In this document: one piece after another, positions 26,150 through 34,699 of the stretch
Layout of the letters: every line of letters starts with the position of its first letter
Numbering within the stretch: position 1 is the first letter of the stretch
From: Thermobifida halotolerans
GTDB taxonomy: Bacteria > Actinomycetota > Actinomycetes > Streptosporangiales > Streptosporangiaceae
Reading direction: 5' to 3'
DNA: 64,000 nt
Assembly (NCBI RefSeq): GCF_003574835.2
Contig: NZ_CP063196.1
Coordinates: 2,108,001 to 2,172,000, forward strand
Program-made: the position numbers and the translations under genes
Notes under the pieces: model-generated
What the model saw: only the letters and a program-made list of their open reading frames with translations
Databases searched by the model: none
What the model was told of the DNA's origin: nothing

Positions 26150-27400
26150 GTGGCCCAGCGCCCGTCCCCGGTCCGGGGTATGCGTGATGTCCTGCCCGAT
26201 GCCGCCGAGCGGCGTCAGCGGCTGCAGGCCACGATCCATCATGTCTTCTCCCGCTTCGGCTACCGGCCCATCGAAACCCCCGCCCTGGAGGACCTGCGAT
26301 TCCTGGAATCGGGACAGGGCGGGGAGAACGAGAAGCTGATCTTCAAGACGCTGCGCCGAGGCCTGGCCCTCGACCAGATCACCGAGACCAGCGCACTGGC
26401 GGACGCGGGACTACGGTTCGACCTCACCGTCCCCCTGGCCCGCTTCTACGCCACCAACGCCCCCGAACTGCCGTCCCCGTTTCGGGCAGTGCAGATCGGC
26501 CCGGTGTGGCGGGCCGAGCGTCCGCAGCGCGGCCGCTACCGCCAGTTCACCCAGTGCGACATCGACATCCTCGGTGAACCGTCACTGCTGGCCGAGATCG
26601 AACTGCTCAGCGCCGGAAGCCAGGCGCTGGCCGCGGTCGGGCTGACAGAGTTCACCATCCGCCTCAACCACCGCGGGCTGCTCACCGAACTGCTGGGCGC
26701 CTGCGGTTTCGCCGCCGAGTCCCACCCGCGGGTGCTGATCGTGGTGGACAAACTCGACAAGATCGGCCCCGAGGGGGTGGAGCGCGAGCTCGCCCGGGAC
26801 CGACACCCCACACCGGCGGTCTCGGCGCTGACCGAGGTCCTGGCCCAGGCCGACACGGCCACCACGTGCGAGCAGGTGGCCCGACTGCTGCCCCCAGGGG
26901 TCGCCGAGACCGCGATCGAAGAGCTGCGCACCATCACCGATGCGGTGGTGCTGCCCGAGACCGCACCCAAGGCCACACTGGTGCTGGACGTGTCGCTGGT
27001 GCGCGGCATGGGCTACTACACCGGGCCGATCTTCGAGGTCGCCGCCCCTGGACTGGGTTCTTCCATCGCCGGCGGCGGACGCTACGACGAGATGATCGGC
27101 CGCATCGGCGGACAGCACACCCCCGCCTGCGGGTTCAGCATCGGCTTCGAGCGGCTGGCCGAGGTGCTGGCCCCGGCCACGGTGGACCATGCCACCCGGC
27201 TGGCGCTGCTGTGGCGGGAGGAACAGGACCTCGGCGCGGTCGCCGCGCACGCGTTTCGACTGCGCGCCCAAGGCCACATCGTCGAGACGATCCGGGTCAG
27301 CGGCAGGGGCAAGGGCGTCTACAAGCGGCTGGGGGCCGCCGGTTTCGACCTGGTGGCCCAGGCTCTGGACGACGCCGAACCCCGTCCGCTGTCCACCTGA
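26150..27400 (+). CDS. hisS: Histidyl-tRNA synthetase
   Basis: The gene encodes 416 residues from GTG 26150, eight bases after AAAGGAG. All class II HisRS landmarks are present. These are RGMRDVLPDAAERRQRLQAT at the start, motif 1 region FSRFGYRPIETPALED, motif 2 RAERPQRGRYRQFTQCDIDI, the His-binding LVRGMGYYTGPIFEV, and motif 3-type AGGGRYDEMIG with GFSIGFERL. A C-terminal anticodon-binding domain follows. It charges tRNA-His with histidine in the cytoplasm. Its neighbours are accessory genes, so it may be a second, variant or resistance copy rather than the housekeeping one; the window cannot show this. Undamaged. Confidence 0.92.
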   Translation: MAQRPSPVRGMRDVLPDAAERRQRLQATIHHVFSRFGYRPIETPALEDLRFLESGQGGENEKLIFKTLRRGLALDQITETSALADAGLRFDLTVPLARFYATNAPELPSPFRAVQIGPVWRAERPQRGRYRQFTQCDIDILGEPSLLAEIELLSAGSQALAAVGLTEFTIRLNHRGLLTELLGACGFAAESHPRVLIVVDKLDKIGPEGVERELARDRHPTPAVSALTEVLAQADTATTCEQVARLLPPGVAETAIEELRTITDAVVLPETAPKATLVLDVSLVRGMGYYTGPIFEVAAPGLGSSIAGGGRYDEMIGRIGGQHTPACGFSIGFERLAEVLAPATVDHATRLALLWREEQDLGAVAAHAFRLRAQGHIVETIRVSGRGKGVYKRLGAAGFDLVAQALDDAEPRPLST

Positions 27401-27402
27401 GG

Positions 27403-27741
27403 TGGCACGTGCCCGATGGGGTGATCTCCCGAAGCGGCTGCGCCGAAAGATCACCGACGCGCTCGGCGGTGAGGTCATCAAGGAGCAGTCCCAGACGGGC
27501 GGCTACACGCCCGGGCCCGGACGGTGAAGCGTTCGCCGGTGGGGTCCCGTCGAATACGGGGGTGTTCGGGAACGGGCGGTCGCCGATTTCCCCGACCGTT
27601 CCGGCGGCCCGCGCGGGGGCTCGGGCCGAGGGCGGGCGCGGGTTCGTCGTGGCCGCGGGAGTCGGTTTCGAGAGTTTTCTGCGGCGGCCGGTCGTGGTGG
27701 TGTTCGCGGTCGTGTGTCTGGGGTCGTGGCCGCACGTGGTG
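27403..27741 (+). pseudogene. Phosphotransferase N-terminal scrap, then non-coding
   Basis: WGDLPKRLRRKITDALGGEV and IKEQSQTGGYTPGPG resemble the first 40 residues of APH-type phosphotransferases (W..LP..VR...E..G..V....Q.GGFSPG). The frame stops at about 27525 and nothing recognisable follows up to the ABC permease stop. Confidence 0.35.
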
Positions 27742-28497
27742 CTATCCCTGGGGTTCCTTCAGGCCGCGGCTGATGCGGACGCAGGCCAGTACGCCCGCCA
27801 CGACGCCGACGGCCGTGAGGATGAGCGCGGCCTGTGTGACGGTGTCGGGCTGCCCCGCCACCGCGGCCTTGAGCATGGTCACCGCCCAGTAGCCGGGGGA
27901 GATCGGTGCGATGGTCTGCGCCCAGGCGGGCATCATCGCGATGGGGGCCAGGGCTCCGCCCAGTGCGCTCACGGTCAGTGCGCCGACGTCGCAGATGGCC
28001 GCGAGTTCGCCGTGGCTGCGGACGATGCTGGCCAGGGCCACGCCGATGGCCAGCAGGGTGAAGGACCACACGCAGACCGCGGCCAGGATCAGTGCGGGAG
28101 AGCCGGTGACCGGCATGTCCGCGACCTGGGATCCGAAGATGATGAGGATCATCTGCTGGGCGACCAGCAGCACGAAGACGGGCAGCACCTTGCCGATGAG
28201 CATTTCCACGATCGAGACCGGGGTGGCTCGCAGTCGGTTCCAGGTGCGCCATGTGCGTTCGGTCAGCAGGGCGGTGCCCACGACTGACAGGGAGAGGACG
28301 GAGAACATCACCAGCATGCCGATGACCGCCTGGGCTTCGCCGCCTCGGGGCAGTGCCGACTTGTAGAGCGGGCTGAAGACGAGCATGAGCACCATCGGCA
28401 TGACCAGGTAGCTGATCAGGTGGCCGGGGTCGCGCAGTCGCAGTGTGGTGTTGTGGCGGGCCAGCAGGAGCAGGCGGTGGGGGAGGTTAGTGCGCAT
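27742..28497 (-). CDS. ABC-2 type exporter permease
   Basis: This 251-residue membrane protein starts MRTNLPHRLLLLARHNTTLR. Six hydrophobic spans are visible, including LISYLVMPMVLMLVFSPLY, VIGMLVMFSVLSLSVVGTAL, VLPVFVLLVAQQMILIIFG and ALILAAVCVWSFTLLAIGVA. The ERTWRTWNRLRATPVSIVEM loop is typical of ABC-2 (DrrB-like) permeases. Its start overlaps the end of the ATPase gene by 11 bases, so the pair is one operon. It exports a lipophilic or antibiotic-like molecule; the substrate is unknown. The true start is 28497, since farther upstream the frame is antisense shadow. Confidence 0.88.
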   Translation of the reverse strand: MRTNLPHRLLLLARHNTTLRLRDPGHLISYLVMPMVLMLVFSPLYKSALPRGGEAQAVIGMLVMFSVLSLSVVGTALLTERTWRTWNRLRATPVSIVEMLIGKVLPVFVLLVAQQMILIIFGSQVADMPVTGSPALILAAVCVWSFTLLAIGVALASIVRSHGELAAICDVGALTVSALGGALAPIAMMPAWAQTIAPISPGYWAVTMLKAAVAGQPDTVTQAALILTAVGVVAGVLACVRISRGLKEPQG

Positions 28498-29314
28498 GGG
28501 CCACCGCCTGGTAGAGGTCGTCGAGGGTGGGTTGGCGCAGGTCGACCGAGCGCACGGGTTTGGTGGCGTCGACGAGCATCTGGGCGAGGGTGGTGGTGGG
28601 GTCGGTGGTGGGGACGCGCAGTTCTTCGTCGTCGAAGGAGAGTCGGACCTCTCCGGGCAGTCCGTGGAGTAGTTCGCCGGCTTCGCCGCGGGCGATGATT
28701 TGTCCTTGGCGTGCGACGGCGAGGCTGGCTCCCAGTTCGGTGAGTTCGGGGAGGTAGTGGGTGGTGTAGATGACCGTCGCTCCGGTGCGGGCGTGGTCAT
28801 GGACCACTTTGAGGAGGGATTGGCGGGTTTCGGGGTCCACGCCGGCGGTGGGTTCGTCCAGGAGGAGGAGCGCGGGTTTGTGGATCATGGCCGCGGCGGC
28901 TTGGACTCTGCGTTGTTGGCCGCCGGAGAGGACGTCGACCCTGCGGTCGAGGAAGTCGGTGATCTGGAGGGCTTCGGCGATTTCGTCGGTGGCGCGGCCG
29001 AGTTCGCGTCGGCGCAGGCCTTGGAGTCCTCCGAACAGGCGCAGGGTCTCGCGGGGGGTGACGGTGGGGTAGAGGGCGATGTGCTGGGGGGCGATGCCGA
29101 GGCGGTGGCGGGCGCTGCGTGGGGGGGCGCCGTCGATGAGGACCTGTCCGCTGTCGGGGCGCAGGAGTCCGGAGACGATGTTGGCGAAGGTGGTCTTGCC
29201 CGCTCCGTTGTGTCCGACCAGTCCGACGATCTCGCCGGGGCGGGCGACCAGGGTGAAGTCGTCCAGGGCCTTGACGGGTCCGTACCTCTTGGTCAGGCCT
29301 AATGCTTCGATCAT
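28487..29314 (-). CDS. ABC exporter ATP-binding protein
   Basis: The protein has 275 residues with Walker A GHNGAGKTT (about residues 34-42), Q-loop, signature LSGGQQRR, Walker B ALLLLDEPTAGVD and the switch His in YTTHYLPE. The C-terminal extension (VRLSFDDEELRVPTTDPTTT and on) is of the DrrA/CcmA-like drug-export type. It powers the permease encoded downstream at 27742-28497. It is divergently transcribed from a TetR gene, across a 53-base gap containing two operator-like palindromes. Confidence 0.9.
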   Translation of the reverse strand: MIEALGLTKRYGPVKALDDFTLVARPGEIVGLVGHNGAGKTTFANIVSGLLRPDSGQVLIDGAPPRSARHRLGIAPQHIALYPTVTPRETLRLFGGLQGLRRRELGRATDEIAEALQITDFLDRRVDVLSGGQQRRVQAAAAMIHKPALLLLDEPTAGVDPETRQSLLKVVHDHARTGATVIYTTHYLPELTELGASLAVARQGQIIARGEAGELLHGLPGEVRLSFDDEELRVPTTDPTTTLAQMLVDATKPVRSVDLRQPTLDDLYQAVAHAH

Positions 29315-29329
29315 ATTCCCATCATCATT

Positions 29330-29366
29330 CTGTACGCTGTATATAACCTTTCTCTACGGTGTAGAG
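29330..29366. promoter_or_regulatory. Two operator-like sites between ABC operon and tetR
   Basis: The palindrome CTCTAC-GGT-GTAGAG (29352-29366) lies directly before the tetR ATG. A related site TGTAC-GCT-GTATA (29331-29343) lies 22 bases away, centre to centre. The shared pattern is TNTAC-GNT-GTANA. They are the likely binding sites for the adjacent TetR protein, controlling both directions. Confidence 0.6.
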
Positions 29367-29367
29367 T

Positions 29368-30012
29368 ATGAGCGTGGGAAAGATAAATCAAGAAAGACGG
29401 GAAGAGATTCTCTCCGCCGCTTTGGACCTCGCGGAGAGCGACGGGCTCGCCGCCGTGTCGCTGCGGGCGATCGGAGCCAGGGTCGGACTGACCCCCATGG
29501 CCCTCTACGGCTACTTCGCGAACAAGGACGAACTCCTGGACTGGCTGGTCGGCCGCGTGCTGCGGGAGGTGCCCCCGCCCGATCCGGAGGCGTCCTGGCG
29601 CGAGCGGCTGCTCGCGTGCGCGCGGGGGGCCAGAGCGGCGGCGCACCGGTATCCGCGGACGTTTCCGCTGCTGCTGACCAGGCCCGTGGTCCTGCCGGAG
29701 GCGATGCGCGTGGTGGACCCCCTGTACGAGGCCCTGCTGGACGCGGGGATCCCGGACGAACGCGTGGCCGGCTGGGAGCGGATGTTCAGCACGTTCGTGC
29801 TGGGTTTCGCGGTTTCGGAGGTGAGCGGCCGCTTCGGGGAGGGCAACCTCGGCACGAAGGAGCGGCGCGATCGCCTGGGGCCCGGGGAGCTGCCGGCGCA
29901 CCACCGCCTGGGAGAGGCGCTGGACCTTCCGGTCGACTGGGACGCCGAGTTCGAGGAGGGGCTGGCCAGACTGGTGGCGATGGTCGAGGAGGAGGGCGCG
30001 AGGGCCGGGTGA
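29368..30012 (+). CDS. TetR-family transcriptional regulator
   Basis: This 214-residue protein has the N-terminal HTH INQERREEILSAALDLAESD, VSLRAIGARVGLTPMALYGY and FANKDELLDWLVGRV (residues about 5-60), the canonical TetR DNA-binding fold. A variable ligand domain follows (RYPRTFPLLLTRPVVLPEAM, WERMFSTFVLGFAVSEVSGR). Divergent placement against a drug-type ABC exporter suggests it represses the exporter and itself until a ligand binds. The palindrome sits immediately before its start codon, so it is probably autoregulated. Confidence 0.88.
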   Translation: MSVGKINQERREEILSAALDLAESDGLAAVSLRAIGARVGLTPMALYGYFANKDELLDWLVGRVLREVPPPDPEASWRERLLACARGARAAAHRYPRTFPLLLTRPVVLPEAMRVVDPLYEALLDAGIPDERVAGWERMFSTFVLGFAVSEVSGRFGEGNLGTKERRDRLGPGELPAHHRLGEALDLPVDWDAEFEEGLARLVAMVEEEGARAG

Positions 30013-30061
30013 GAGGCGGGGTGTCCTTTCCGGCCCGGGCGATGTGCGCGAGACCCGACGC

Positions 30062-30835
30062 CTACGCGCTGCCGGTCAGGTCCAGTTCGTCGGCCCGGGA
30101 CAGGATCGACGTGTGGACCCGCCGGAGGGAGTCCGACGGCTCGATACCGAGTTCGCCCGTGAGGTGGGAGCGGATCGCGTCGTAGACCTGGAGCGCCTCG
30201 GCTGTTCTCCCGCTGCGGTGGAGAGCGATCATGAGGTGTTCGCAGAGCCTCTCCCGCGAGGGGAAACGGGCGGTCATCTGGTAGAGCTCGCCGACGACCA
30301 TCGCGTGCCTGCCGAGGTTCAGTTCGAGTTCGATGAGCCGTTCGTAGGAGGCGTCCCGTTCCTCTTCGAGCGCCCTGGCGGCCCCGAAGAGGGTGACCGA
30401 CTCCGACATCTCGGGGAAGGCGTCGCCCCGCCACTGCTCCAGGGCCTGCCGGTACAGCAGGGTCGCGTTGTCGAGGTAGCCGCCGCGGTCCTGTCGCCTG
30501 GCCTGGGCGAGGAGGTTGCGGAAGTTCCACACGTCCAGGCTGTGGTCCTTGAGGTCGATGGAGTAGCCGTGGGGAAGGGTGGCGACGACCAGCGGGTCCG
30601 CGCCCGCGGCGGCCAGGTACTTCCGCAGCCGCGAGACGCTCACCTGCAGGGCGGTGGACGCCGTACGCGGACATCCCTCGGGCCACAGGGCGCTCTTCAA
30701 CTGGTCGAAGGGGACCACGGAGCCGGCGTCCATGCACAGCCGGGACAGCAGCATGCGGAGCCGCAGCGCGGTGGGAGTGATCCTGGACCCGCTGTCGTCC
30801 AGGACTTCCAATGGGCCGAGCAGGAGAAACTGCAC
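30062..30835 (-). CDS. SARP/BTAD-type pathway regulator
   Basis: This 257-residue protein begins at GTG 30835, seven bases after AGGAGG on the minus strand. The N-terminal OmpR-type winged helix (FLLLGPLEVLDDSGSRITPT, ALRLRMLLSRLCMDAGSVVP, ALQVSVSRLRKYLAAAGADP) is followed by the bacterial transcriptional activation domain (RGGYLDNATLLYRQALEQWR, LIELELNLGRHAMVVGELYQ, LMIALHRSGRTAEALQVYDA). It has the size of a small SARP without ATPase domain. SARPs activate natural-product clusters; here the target would be the two genes just upstream on the same strand. GGAACC direct repeats 10 bases apart (30866 and 30876) precede it. Confidence 0.88.
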   Translation of the reverse strand: MQFLLLGPLEVLDDSGSRITPTALRLRMLLSRLCMDAGSVVPFDQLKSALWPEGCPRTASTALQVSVSRLRKYLAAAGADPLVVATLPHGYSIDLKDHSLDVWNFRNLLAQARRQDRGGYLDNATLLYRQALEQWRGDAFPEMSESVTLFGAARALEEERDASYERLIELELNLGRHAMVVGELYQMTARFPSRERLCEHLMIALHRSGRTAEALQVYDAIRSHLTGELGIEPSDSLRRVHTSILSRADELDLTGSA

Positions 30836-30940
30836 ACTGAACCTCCTTCGGTTCGACAGGGGGCTGGAACCACTGGGAACCGGTCGGGGGAAGTGTCGTG
30901 GGGTGTCGAGGGCGGCGGTCCGTGCGGCCGGAGGGCCCGC

Positions 30941-32332
30941 CTACGGGGACGGGGCCGCGGCCTGCGTCTCGTCGCTCTGGTGGGCGGCCCGCACCAGGTG
31001 GGACTCCAGGAGGAACGGTATTCGGCCGAGGTCGGCGTGGGATATGTGCCGGGTGTCCACCGTCACCGAGAGTTCGGTGAACCGGTCGTCGGCGTCGATC
31101 TCCACGAAGAACTGCAGGTCGTGGGAGTCGTAGGCGCTGGTCTCCTCGATGTCGGTCTCGTCGAGCAGTTCCGTCAACCGCTCCGGTGGGGTCCCGGCGA
31201 GTGCGGGCGAGGTCCGCTGGTCCCTGCGCCGGTCGTTGACGCAGCAGGTGATGGCGATCCGGTGCCCTTGTTCGCGCTCCAGCGCGGCGATCGCCTCGTC
31301 GAGCCGGTCCGGGTCGTAGCGGGCATGGCGGTGCGCGCGCATCGCCGGGGCCCAGGAATCGCGCAGCACGCGGACCAGTCCGCCGCCGGGGCGCCCGGCC
31401 GCGAAGATGCCGTCCTGCGCCATGGGGCAGACGACGTCCGCGACGTCCGCGGTGCGGTTGCTGGCCACCACCTTCATGAGGGTCCCCGCGCCGTCGGTGT
31501 GGCGGGCCAGCACCATGGACAGTCCGGCGAGGAGGACCATCGCCGTGCTCACCCGGTGCCGCTCGGCGATGACGTGGGTCGCCGCGTGCAGCGCGGAGGA
31601 ACGGAACCTCGTCGACCGGTAGCGGTGGCCGACCACCTCCAGGGCGGGGCCGGGGAACGCCGACTCGGGCGCGTCGCGCAGTACCCGGCGCCAGTATCGG
31701 ATCGCCGCCTCGGATAGGGCCTTCCCGGCCTCGCCGGATTCGAATTCAGCGATCTCGATGAGTTCCGTCTCGCGGCCGCCGCCGGCGGGGGGTCGGCCCG
31801 CGGCCCGGTCGGCGACGAGTCGGCGTGCCCGTTCGACCAGGAGTCGGAGGCTCACGCCGTCGGTGGCGACGTGGGAGAGGGAGAGGACCAGGGCCCGGGG
31901 CCGGCCCGCGTGCACCAGGACAGCGACGCGGAGGGGCCAGTCCCGGGCCGGGTCGAAGGAGAGGGCTCCCAGGCGTGCGCTGATCCCCTCGACCAGGGCG
32001 AGCAGGTCGGCCTGGTCGCCCTGGTCGGTCTCGACGATCTGGACCGGGAGTGAGCCGGAGGACTCCGCGCGCTGCCTCAGCGTCCCGGTGTCGTCGGGCA
32101 GCAGGCGGGTGCGAAGCGTGACGTTGCTGTTCACGAGGTCGGTGATCGCCGCCAGGACCGCGTCGAGGTCCGCGCCCGGGGTGATTTCGAAGGCCTCCTG
32201 CATGTTGAACCGGTGGTGGTCCTCGGGGAACCACCGCAGGTGGCGCCATGCGGTCCGCTGTCCCCAGGTCGCCCGGCCCTCGCGGACCCGTTCACCGGTC
32301 ACGGGGACCGTCGTCGTTCGCACGGTGGTCAT
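30941..32332 (-). CDS. Stand-alone condensation-domain-like protein
   Basis: The 463-residue protein begins MTTVRTTTVPVTGERVREGR. It has the chloramphenicol-acetyltransferase/NRPS condensation fold: TWGQRTAWRHLRWFPEDHHR near the start, then ALVLSLSHVATDGVSLRLLV, where HHxxxDG appears as SHVATDG (the second, catalytic His kept), and ASNRTADVADVVCPMAQDGI with late-strand motifs. No carrier or adenylation domain is attached. It may join an amine to an activated acyl group as a free-standing condensation enzyme. It starts five bases after the decarboxylase stop, so the two are one operon. Its substrates are unknown. Confidence 0.75.
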   Translation of the reverse strand: MTTVRTTTVPVTGERVREGRATWGQRTAWRHLRWFPEDHHRFNMQEAFEITPGADLDAVLAAITDLVNSNVTLRTRLLPDDTGTLRQRAESSGSLPVQIVETDQGDQADLLALVEGISARLGALSFDPARDWPLRVAVLVHAGRPRALVLSLSHVATDGVSLRLLVERARRLVADRAAGRPPAGGGRETELIEIAEFESGEAGKALSEAAIRYWRRVLRDAPESAFPGPALEVVGHRYRSTRFRSSALHAATHVIAERHRVSTAMVLLAGLSMVLARHTDGAGTLMKVVASNRTADVADVVCPMAQDGIFAAGRPGGGLVRVLRDSWAPAMRAHRHARYDPDRLDEAIAALEREQGHRIAITCCVNDRRRDQRTSPALAGTPPERLTELLDETDIEETSAYDSHDLQFFVEIDADDRFTELSVTVDTRHISHADLGRIPFLLESHLVRAAHQSDETQAAAPSP

Positions 32333-32337
32333 GGCTC

Positions 32338-33630
32338 TCACCTTCGGCCTGGGTTCGGTCCGGCTGGGCGGCCCTGGTCGGGGCCGGGGGCCGCCCCTGA
32401 CGGGGGTGGTCCGATCGGGCGGCGCTCGCGTTGCAGACGTGTCGCGGAGACAAGCCGCCCGCCGTCCACGACCACTTCCGCGGCGGACGGGTGGCTGAGG
32501 AACGCCAGGAGACTGGCGGTCATCCCGTAGGCGCCGACGTTGGGGATCTGGACCAGGTCGCCCACGCGCGGTAGAGGCAGGCGGGTGCCGCGCCCGAGGA
32601 CGTCGACGGGTGTGCACAGCGGTCCCGCCAGGTGCACGGGCTCGTTTTTGTCCTCTGCCCGTTCGGTGGCCTCCAGTGGCACGGCGGACAGGGGCAGGAG
32701 CCGGCCCGTCGCCGACATGCCGCCGAGGCAGTTCACCCCGCCGTCCAGCACGGCGTACGTGCGGCCGTGGCTCTTCTTGACGTCGAGGACGCCGAGCACG
32801 AGGGTTCCGCAGCTTGCGGCCAGATAGCGTCCGGATTCCACGGAGATTCGCGGTGCGCCGTCGCGCCAGCCGGCCATGTGCTCGTCCAGGGCCGCGGTGA
32901 GCCGGTCGGCCAGGGATCGGTACACGGGCGGGTCCCCGGGGACGGCGAAGGGGGCGGCGAATCCCCCGCCGATGTCCAGTTGGTCGATCGGTACGCCCTG
33001 GGCGCGCAGGGCCGCCGCAGCCCTGAGGGTGCGGGTGAACTCCTCCAGGAGCGATTCCTCGTCCTTGGCGTTGGTCAGCGGGAAGAAGTGGAGGCCCCGC
33101 AGTGTGGTGCCCGGATGGTCCTGGACGGACTTCGCCAGGCCCGCGACCCTGGCGAAGTCCACGCCGAACTGGGAGGGGCCTCCGCTCATCCGCAGGCCGA
33201 CTCCGCCGGCGGCTTCGGTCCCGTTCACCCGGATGAGGCAGCGCAGCCGTTGCCGGGTGCGTTCCGCGGCGCGCGCTCTGCGTCGGAAGTCCGTCTCCGA
33301 CTCCACCGAGAAGGTCCGTACTCCCTCGCGGACGGACCGGTCGACGGCTTCCTCGCTCTTGCCCGGCCCGGTGTAGAGGCACTCGTCGAGGGGGAAACCA
33401 GCCGCCGCGGCGTCGGCGACCTCGCCCGGGGAGGTGACCCCGGCGTCGCATCCTTCGGCGCGTGCCGCGGCCGCGATGTCGGGATGCGGGTTGGCCTTGA
33501 GCGAGTAGTAGATGTGGGTGCCCGTGGGCAGGGCGGAGCGCAGGGAGGCGACGGACTCGCGTACGCGCCGCAGGTCGTAGAGGTAGAGGGGGGTTCCGAA
33601 CTCGCGTACGAGTTTCGCGGTGTCAACCAT
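32338..33630 (-). CDS. Fold-type III PLP-dependent decarboxylase (DapDC/Orn-Lys-like)
   Basis: The 430-residue enzyme begins MVDTAKLVREFGTPLYLYDL; the ATG at 33630 is preferred because upstream residues are low-complexity and lack family similarity. The PLP lysine is in HIYYSLKANPHPD (about residue 47). DIGGGFAAPF is the phosphate-binding glycine loop, ESGRYLAA carries the conserved Glu, and GPLCTPVDVLGRG supplies the Cys/Asp of the second active-site half. The HFFPLTNAKDEE segment differs from the HxGS of true diaminopimelate decarboxylases and recalls type III enzymes of natural-product pathways. It likely makes an amine for the condensation-domain protein. Confidence 0.8.
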   Translation of the reverse strand: MVDTAKLVREFGTPLYLYDLRRVRESVASLRSALPTGTHIYYSLKANPHPDIAAAARAEGCDAGVTSPGEVADAAAAGFPLDECLYTGPGKSEEAVDRSVREGVRTFSVESETDFRRRARAAERTRQRLRCLIRVNGTEAAGGVGLRMSGGPSQFGVDFARVAGLAKSVQDHPGTTLRGLHFFPLTNAKDEESLLEEFTRTLRAAAALRAQGVPIDQLDIGGGFAAPFAVPGDPPVYRSLADRLTAALDEHMAGWRDGAPRISVESGRYLAASCGTLVLGVLDVKKSHGRTYAVLDGGVNCLGGMSATGRLLPLSAVPLEATERAEDKNEPVHLAGPLCTPVDVLGRGTRLPLPRVGDLVQIPNVGAYGMTASLLAFLSHPSAAEVVVDGGRLVSATRLQRERRPIGPPPSGAAPGPDQGRPAGPNPGRR

Positions 33631-34699
33631 GGGTGGGGCGTCCCCCGTCGTCGGCGCCGGGCGCCGGGGGCCGGCGGGTGGACGTCCGGTGGGCGTGGTT
33701 TCGTTTCCGCGGGGGCGTCGTATTCGCGTCGCGGCCCGGGTGTTTTCGCGGGCAGCGGGGACGGCACTCGCCGAGAACGGGAATTCCGGACGAATCAGGG
33801 GCTGCGGAAAGGACAACTCGAGAGTTGGGGGTGAAACTCTCCGGAGAGGAGATCAACATGGCGTGGAAGCGCTCCCACAAAGAATAAAAGCAAAGATTCC
33901 CGCGAAGCGCAACACAGCCCCACGGGGTTGACAAGAACACCTCTGAACTGGTCTTCTTCGAGTTCCGCCTAACCAAAAGACGCCCTGGGCACACGAAAAG
34001 CAAAGACGCGAGAGATCATGTTCACCTTTATACTCAGATGTTTTCACAGGACAGGGATAAGGCGGGGGCGAAGATTCTCTTCCCGACACCGGGCGGGGAC
34101 GGACCACCACGCCGAAAATCAATCTCGGTCGATTCGACGAGCCGAATGTGGACAGCGTTCTTCCCGGTGTTTCGTTGACACGCGGCGAAGCCCTGGTATA
34201 AGCCGCACCGGTCCTCCTGGGATGTGAGTGTTCGGTTCTGCGGTGGACGACTCCGCCGCACCTCCAGCGGAGCCGAGGCATTCCACAGAACCCCCGGAAA
34301 CGAGCCACCACCGGTTGCCGGTGGCCGGTCGAGGCGCCCCCGGCGCCGAGTCCGGACACGGCCCACCCACCCGCACCCTCCACGACGATGCCGCACCACA
34401 GGGCGCTGCCTTCCTGGAGTGACCGGTGTTCCTTCGGCCGATCCGCCCGTGGGGCCCGCCCGGACTCGGCGCCGGGGCGCCTCGACCAGGCGCCGCCACC
34501 CCGTGGGGCCCGCTCCGGATGGTTGGGGCGGAATACCTCGACCTCACCAGAGAAAGCGGCGGAACCGCACCCGCCGCAGAACCCGACCATCAAACCTCGA
34601 TCAGCCGGACCAACAGGGGGAGGCGGGACAACTTGGTGGCGGGAGGAGTCCGACATCGACCAGTGGCGGGGAAGGCCCCCGCCGGCGGCTAGGAGGACC
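33631..34699. other. Intergenic region between two transcription units
   Basis: 33631-33850 carries the decarboxylase 5' region. 33858-33887 has a tiny frame listed separately. 33888-34220 is AT-richer, with TTGACA at 33937 on the plus strand but no clear -10. 34228-34422 is an open GTG frame of 64 Pro/Glu-rich residues without a good ribosome site, not called. Confidence 0.35.
33858..33887 (+). CDS. Nine-codon frame with a strong ribosome site
   Basis: MAWKRSHKE is preceded by GGAGAGGAGATCAAC, an excellent Shine-Dalgarno at ideal spacing, and ends TAA. It is divergent from the decarboxylase operon. It could be a leader peptide or chance. No gene follows within 800 bases to be attenuated. 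Confidence 0.3.
   Translation: MAWKRSHKE

Noticed and set aside
30941-33451. Single 836-codon minus-strand reading that includes the condensation-domain protein
   Set aside because: The upstream half is an out-of-frame shadow of the decarboxylase; similarity starts at the ATG at 32332.
32632-33834. 400-codon plus-strand frame over the decarboxylase
   Set aside because: Antisense of a gene with a complete set of PLP-decarboxylase motifs.
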